A stretch of DNA of 7,705 bases. It comes from JAAYCI01 sp964370195 (GTDB lineage: Bacteria > Bacillota > Clostridia > Oscillospirales > Ruminococcaceae). The DNA lies in contig CAYJIH010000057.1 of assembly GCA_964370195.1 (NCBI GenBank), positions 1 to 7,705 on the forward strand. The letters run 5' to 3'. Of the stretch, positions 4,652 to 7,705 are shown piece by piece (the stretch's first letter is position 1; the number at the start of each line of letters is the position of its first letter). A model generated the notes under the pieces. The model saw nothing but the letters and a program-made list of their open reading frames with translations. It was not told where the DNA came from and did not search any database. The translations under genes were made by a program, and so were the position numbers.

Positions 4652-4999
4652 ATGCGATTAGAAACAAAAGTAATTTTAAATGTATCTAGGCGGCTTTTGC
4701 TTGATAACACCAAAACCGAAAAACAAATTGCGAAAATTCTTTACATATCCGAAACCACTTTTCGGCAGCTATACCTAAAAAATTTTAGTGTGCCACCCAA
4801 ACGGTACATAAGAAATGTAAAACTTAAAAAGGCAAAAACGTTACTTCGAATCTCAAATAAAAACATTAGTGAAATTGCGTACGATATCGGGTATATCAAT
4901 GTAAGTAAGTTTACAGAAGCGTTTAAAAATATGTATGGCACCACCCCTTCACAGTATCGCAAAAACTGTTGTAACGGCAAAAATGCGGTTTCAGAGTAG
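4652..4999 (+). CDS. Minimal AraC/XylS-type transcription regulator (DNA-binding domain only)
   Basis: At 115 residues the protein is just the two helix-turn-helix units of the AraC family. The first covers about 21-45 (KTEKQIAKILYISETTFRQL), the second about 71-96 with the family signature ISEIAYDIGYINVSKFTEAF, followed by YGTTPSQYRKN. The sensory domain that normally precedes it is missing, so it either responds through a partner or is controlled by its own level. The frame allows a GTG at 4646, but this lies within the AGGGGG ribosome binding site (4641-4646); ATG 4652 is five bases from it. It is the first gene after the structured leader and terminator and probably regulates the genes behind it; its target is unknown. 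The tail holds a CC pair (106-107). Confidence 0.9.
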   Translation: MRLETKVILNVSRRLLLDNTKTEKQIAKILYISETTFRQLYLKNFSVPPKRYIRNVKLKKAKTLLRISNKNISEIAYDIGYINVSKFTEAFKNMYGTTPSQYRKNCCNGKNAVSE

Positions 5000-5055
5000 A
5001 ACCCTTCTTTTAAAAAGAATTATAATGATAGGAATACTATTAGGAGGGATCATCT

Positions 5056-5331
5056 ATGTTAGATTTTATAACCAAACAACATAAACTAATTTTTGCAGCA
5101 GGCGCAGCCACAGGTGTTGCTATTTTCGGCTTGCTTAAAACAAAAAAAGCACGTGATATAGCAGTAAAAAGCGTTGCAGGTGGCATTTTGTTTAAAGATA
5201 AGGTTCTTGAAACAGCTGCCAATATTAAAGAAGAAGCCGACGATGTTGTTTGCGATGCAAAAACAGTGGCGCAAAAAGCTTGCACCGAGGCAGACGAATG
5301 TGGCGAAGATTGCGATTGCGATTGCAAGTAA
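5056..5331 (+). CDS. DUF6110-like single-pass membrane protein with Cys/Asp-rich tail
   Basis: The 91-residue protein starts with a short basic stretch, then one membrane helix (about 11-27, LIFAAGAATGVAIFGLL) with small residues in a GxxxG-like pattern, then a basic KTKKAR stop-transfer signal. Residues 30-65 look like an amphipathic helix. The tail (66-90) has six cysteines (66, 76, 82, 86, 88, 90) among Asp and Glu and ends in CGEDCDCDCK, a likely metal-binding segment. I believe it belongs to DUF6110, small proteins found next to P-type metal ATPases. An AGGAGGG seven bases upstream gives a very strong start. The gap to araC is 56 bases and to the ATPase 18, so these form one operon. By position it may be a partner, metal donor or shape-giving protein of the ATPase compartment, comparable to the small Fez proteins; that is inference. 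Confidence 0.8.
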   Translation: MLDFITKQHKLIFAAGAATGVAIFGLLKTKKARDIAVKSVAGGILFKDKVLETAANIKEEADDVVCDAKTVAQKACTEADECGEDCDCDCK

Positions 5332-5349
5332 CTGGCAAAGGAGCATTGT

Positions 5350-7482
5350 ATGAAGTATCACATAATATGTGATAAGCCCACAAGACTTCGAATTCGCTTT
5401 GGAAAATATATCATAACAAAGGAGCAGGCTTACGGTTTATCCGAACTGCTCCTTTCTTTAACTGATGTAATCAATGTAAAAGTTAATGAGATAAATGGTT
5501 CGGTGCTTATCGAATATACAAATAAAAATACCCGCGAGATCATTTTAGGGAAACTTTCCGCTTTAAAACTTAGCGAGATAAACGATGGTGTTCCCACAGA
5601 GGATGAGCGTGCCACAATATTAGAAAATGCACTGAAGAAAAGAATTGCAAAACACATCCTCTTTCATTTTGCAAGGCATTACTTTTTGCCCTCCTTGCCA
5701 CACAAAATTTACACGCTTTATCGCGCTGTTCCCTACATCGTAAACGGGCTTCGTGCGTTATCTTCTAAAAAAATAAATGTGGAAGTTTTGGATGGCACCG
5801 CCATCAGCGCGTCTTTGCTTTCTAAAAGCTACAAAACCGCTTCGTCTACGATGTTCTTACTGGGCCTTTCGGATTTGCTTTTAGAATATTCAAACTTAAG
5901 GGCAAAACACGCTTTGGCCCAAAGCCTTACGCTCAATGTTGATAAGGTGTGGCTTATTAAAAATGGTGTGGAAGTTGAAGTGCACCACAGCGATGTTGCC
6001 ATTGGCGATACAATTCGCATCCGCAAAGGAAGCCTGATCCCCATGGATGGCGTTGTTTCTGCCGGTGATGCCCTTCTAAACGAGGCCACCATGACAGGCG
6101 AGCCGATTGCTGTTCATAAAACAGTGGGCAGCACCGTTTTTGCAGGCACCGTAATGGAAGACGGCGAAATAGACATGGAGGTTTTAAACCTTCAAAGTGA
6201 GTCTCGGATATCGAAAATCATAAACCTCATTGACACCGGCGAAAAAGAAAAGGCACTTGTGCAAGGGCGTGCAGAGCGGCTTGCCGACGACATTGTCCCT
6301 GTAAGTTTTGGTTTGTTTTTTGCAACGTTGCTTTTAACCGGAAGCATTACAAGGGCGTTATCGGTGCTTATGGTCGATTTTTCTTGTGCCATCAAACTTA
6401 CAACACCCATCACCATTATTTCGGCGCTTAAAGAAAGTGTAAACCACGACATTTTGGTAAAGGGCGGGAAGTATCTTGAAGTTTTATCGAAAGTGGATAC
6501 GGTTGTTTTTGACAAAACAGGAACCCTTACAAACGCGGTGCCGAAAGTTTCAAAAATAATACCCATTGCCAATAACTACACAGAAAACGAAGTGCTAAAA
6601 ATTGCCGCTTGCCTAGAAGAGCATTTTCCACATAGTGTTGCCGCTTCCATTGTAAGCGAAGCTAAGTTAAGAGGGCTTCATCACCCGGAAAAGCACGGAA
6701 AAGTGGAGTATATTGTGGCGCACGGAATTGCAAGCATATACAAGGGCAAGCACTCGGTTATCGGCAGCAGACATTTTGTTTTTGAAGACGAAAAGGTGCC
6801 TTATCCGAAAGAAAAAGAGCAGTGGATTACCGAAGAAATTGGAAACAATACCGCTGTATATCTTGCGGTTGATACGGAGCTGATTGGCATCATTTGCATA
6901 AACGACCCCCCAAGGTCCGATGCGAAATTCACCATTGATATGCTAAAACAAGAAGGCATAAACGATGTGTTTATGATTACGGGAGATGGCGAAAGTAATG
7001 CAAAACACATCAGCAACCTTCTTGGAATTCGTAAGTATTATGCCTCTGTTTTGCCGGACGGAAAAGCAGAAATCATTGAAAAACTGAAGGCAGAAGGGCG
7101 CACCATACTCATGGTTGGTGATGGGATAAACGACACACCGGCACTCAGTGTTGCCGATGTATCGCTTACGCTTAACGGCTCGTCTGATATTGCGCGAGAA
7201 GTTGCAGACATCTCTGTACTGTCGCACGAGCTTACGAAAGTTGTAGAGGCACGGCGCCTTGCCAAAAAACTGATGCAAAAAATTTACAGACAATACGGAA
7301 TCATCGTTTCGTTTAATACATCTCTTATCATACTTGGTATTTTTGGTGCAATTACCGCAGGTACCTCTGCTTGGTTGCACAATGCTTCTACCATTGCACT
7401 AACATTAACATCGGCGAAGTCTATGATTCATAAAGAAGATGAAGTAAATTTTTTGGAGGAAGATAAAGATGAAACACCATAA
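5350..7482 (+). CDS. P1B-type heavy-metal ATPase, FezB/P1B-6-like
   Basis: This 710-residue integral membrane ATPase pumps a transition metal, most likely Fe2+ by similarity. Residues 1-75 form a degenerate HMA-like domain without the CxxC metal site; it starts with an arginine-rich PTRLRIRFGK (10-19). Membrane helices lie around 101-135, 150-180 and 315-360, with two more at 649-690. The actuator loop has MTGEP (248-252). The metal-site helix reads DFSCAIKLTTP (343-353), so SCA at 345-347 replaces the CPC or SPC of copper, zinc or cobalt pumps; I associate this with subgroup P1B-6. The phosphorylation site is DKTGTLT with Asp388, the nucleotide domain has EEHFPHSVA (423-431) instead of the common SEHP form, and the hinge is VGDGINDTPAL (589-599). 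The C-terminus is acidic. The start has AAAGGAG six bases upstream. All catalytic motifs are intact. Ferrosome FezB proteins are of this kind. Confidence 0.93.
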   Translation: MKYHIICDKPTRLRIRFGKYIITKEQAYGLSELLLSLTDVINVKVNEINGSVLIEYTNKNTREIILGKLSALKLSEINDGVPTEDERATILENALKKRIAKHILFHFARHYFLPSLPHKIYTLYRAVPYIVNGLRALSSKKINVEVLDGTAISASLLSKSYKTASSTMFLLGLSDLLLEYSNLRAKHALAQSLTLNVDKVWLIKNGVEVEVHHSDVAIGDTIRIRKGSLIPMDGVVSAGDALLNEATMTGEPIAVHKTVGSTVFAGTVMEDGEIDMEVLNLQSESRISKIINLIDTGEKEKALVQGRAERLADDIVPVSFGLFFATLLLTGSITRALSVLMVDFSCAIKLTTPITIISALKESVNHDILVKGGKYLEVLSKVDTVVFDKTGTLTNAVPKVSKIIPIANNYTENEVLKIAACLEEHFPHSVAASIVSEAKLRGLHHPEKHGKVEYIVAHGIASIYKGKHSVIGSRHFVFEDEKVPYPKEKEQWITEEIGNNTAVYLAVDTELIGIICINDPPRSDAKFTIDMLKQEGINDVFMITGDGESNAKHISNLLGIRKYYASVLPDGKAEIIEKLKAEGRTILMVGDGINDTPALSVADVSLTLNGSSDIAREVADISVLSHELTKVVEARRLAKKLMQKIYRQYGIIVSFNTSLIILGIFGAITAGTSAWLHNASTIALTLTSAKSMIHKEDEVNFLEEDKDETP

Positions 7483-7549
7483 ATTTTGGGCTTATCTTGC
7501 TGTTTTTGCAATGATTATGTGTATTTACACGGGTTATAAACACAAATAA
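7469..7549 (+). CDS. 26-residue single-pass membrane peptide
   Basis: The peptide MKHHKFWAYLAVFAM...YTGYKHK has a basic His/Lys N-terminus, one hydrophobic helix (about 7-22) and a basic end. Its ATG overlaps the last 14 bases of the ATPase gene in another frame, and GGAGG at 7455-7459 is nine bases upstream, an excellent ribosome binding site. The stop is 11 bases before the terminator hairpin, so it is the last gene of the operon. Translational coupling to the ATPase suggests a small subunit or regulator of the pump, as known for other micropeptides of P-type ATPases; this is inference from position and form. I have a vague memory of similar peptides ending in YTGYKHK after such ATPases. 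Confidence 0.7.
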   Translation: MKHHKFWAYLAVFAMIMCIYTGYKHK

Positions 7550-7560
7550 TGTAAGAAACA

Positions 7561-7592
7561 CGGAGGGCTGTGACGATTGTCACAGCCCTCCG
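7561..7592. terminator. Perfect 14-bp hairpin closing the ATPase operon
   Basis: CGGAGGGCTGTGAC (7561-7574) and its exact reverse complement (7579-7592) surround the loop GATT. It starts 11 bases after the micropeptide stop. On the plus strand no T-run follows (ACCGTCAAAAAA), so termination here would depend on the very stable GC-rich stem alone; on the minus strand a weak T-rich TGTTTCTTAC follows. It may also stabilise the 3' end of the mRNA. Confidence 0.7.
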
Positions 7593-7705
7593 ACCGTCAA
7601 AAAACACTGCCCTTCGGCTTTTGGGTTGAATTCGCCTGCAAGCCCGCGCACGTAAAACCTTGGGGCGCTGCCCCAAACCCCGCCTGCTTTTCGAGAAAAG
7701 CAGGG
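7593..7705. repeat. GC-rich palindromic intergenic tail, cut by the window edge
   Basis: Two further stems follow each other: TTGGGGC-GCT-GCCCCAA (7660-7676) and CCTGCTTTT-CGAG-AAAAGCAGG (7683-7704). Between them lie CCC-rich linkers. No open frame is visible. Strings of such stems with GGGGC/GCCCC cores are frequent between genes in gut Clostridia, so I read this as the start of a dispersed intergenic repeat. The part beyond 7705 is not visible. Confidence 0.5.

Noticed and set aside
5011..5041. PerR/Fur-like box and separate promoter (TTATAATGATAGGAA, TATAAT at 5021-5026) before DUF6110
   Set aside because: Only the left half matches a 7-1-7 box, and no -35 box lies at the right distance from TATAAT; A/T-rich chance similarity is likely.
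6943..7380. 145-residue minus-strand open frame within the ATPase gene
   Set aside because: Antisense to the catalytic GDGINDTPAL region of the ATPase; no start signal and no domain.
1..7705. CRISPR array, tRNA, rRNA or insertion sequence
   Set aside because: No regularly spaced direct repeats, no cloverleaf with a T-loop core, no transposase-like frame and no terminal repeats with target duplications were seen.

Overview
The window looks like a low- to mid-GC anaerobic Firmicute of the class Clostridia, probably a gut Oscillospiraceae/Ruminococcaceae-type genome. Reasons: AGGAGG-type ribosome binding sites, short AT-rich promoters, a clostridial short-chain flavodoxin, DUF2325, DUF3793 and DUF6110 proteins, and intergenic DNA rich in perfect hairpins. 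This placement rests on family recognition, not on a search.

Left part (1-2745), read leftwards. A sigma-A-type promoter at 81-109 points out of the window. Next comes a 3' remnant of a MATE transporter fused to a histidine-kinase-like ATPase domain (363-989); its transporter part is gone. Then mntP, a manganese exporter (1090-1656), a roughly 625-base gap with a 21-bp perfect hairpin, and an unrecognised 126-residue protein (2282-2662) with its own promoter and probable terminator.

Right part (3006-7592), read rightwards. A near-consensus promoter (3006-3034) is followed by two copies of the palindrome GTTAGC-N4-GCTAAC with centres 63 bp apart. Then come DUF2325, DUF3793 and flavodoxin genes, a set I associate with iron limitation. 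The gap after flavodoxin holds a candidate structured RNA ending in a strong intrinsic terminator directly before the next ribosome binding site, a layout like a riboswitch or attenuator. Behind it lies a second gene set: a minimal AraC-type DNA-binding protein, a DUF6110 single-pass membrane protein with a Cys/Asp-rich tail, a P1B-type metal ATPase with SCA instead of CPC in its metal-site helix, and a 26-residue membrane peptide overlapping the ATPase end. A 14-bp perfect hairpin closes the unit.

Main interpretation (inference): the right part is an iron-handling locus. The first operon would replace ferredoxin by flavodoxin when iron is scarce. The second resembles the ferrosome (fez) clusters, in which a P1B-6-type ATPase and small membrane proteins build iron-storage compartments. 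The double operator and the candidate regulatory RNA would be its control points. The last 100 bases are GC-rich palindromic intergenic DNA that runs off the edge.
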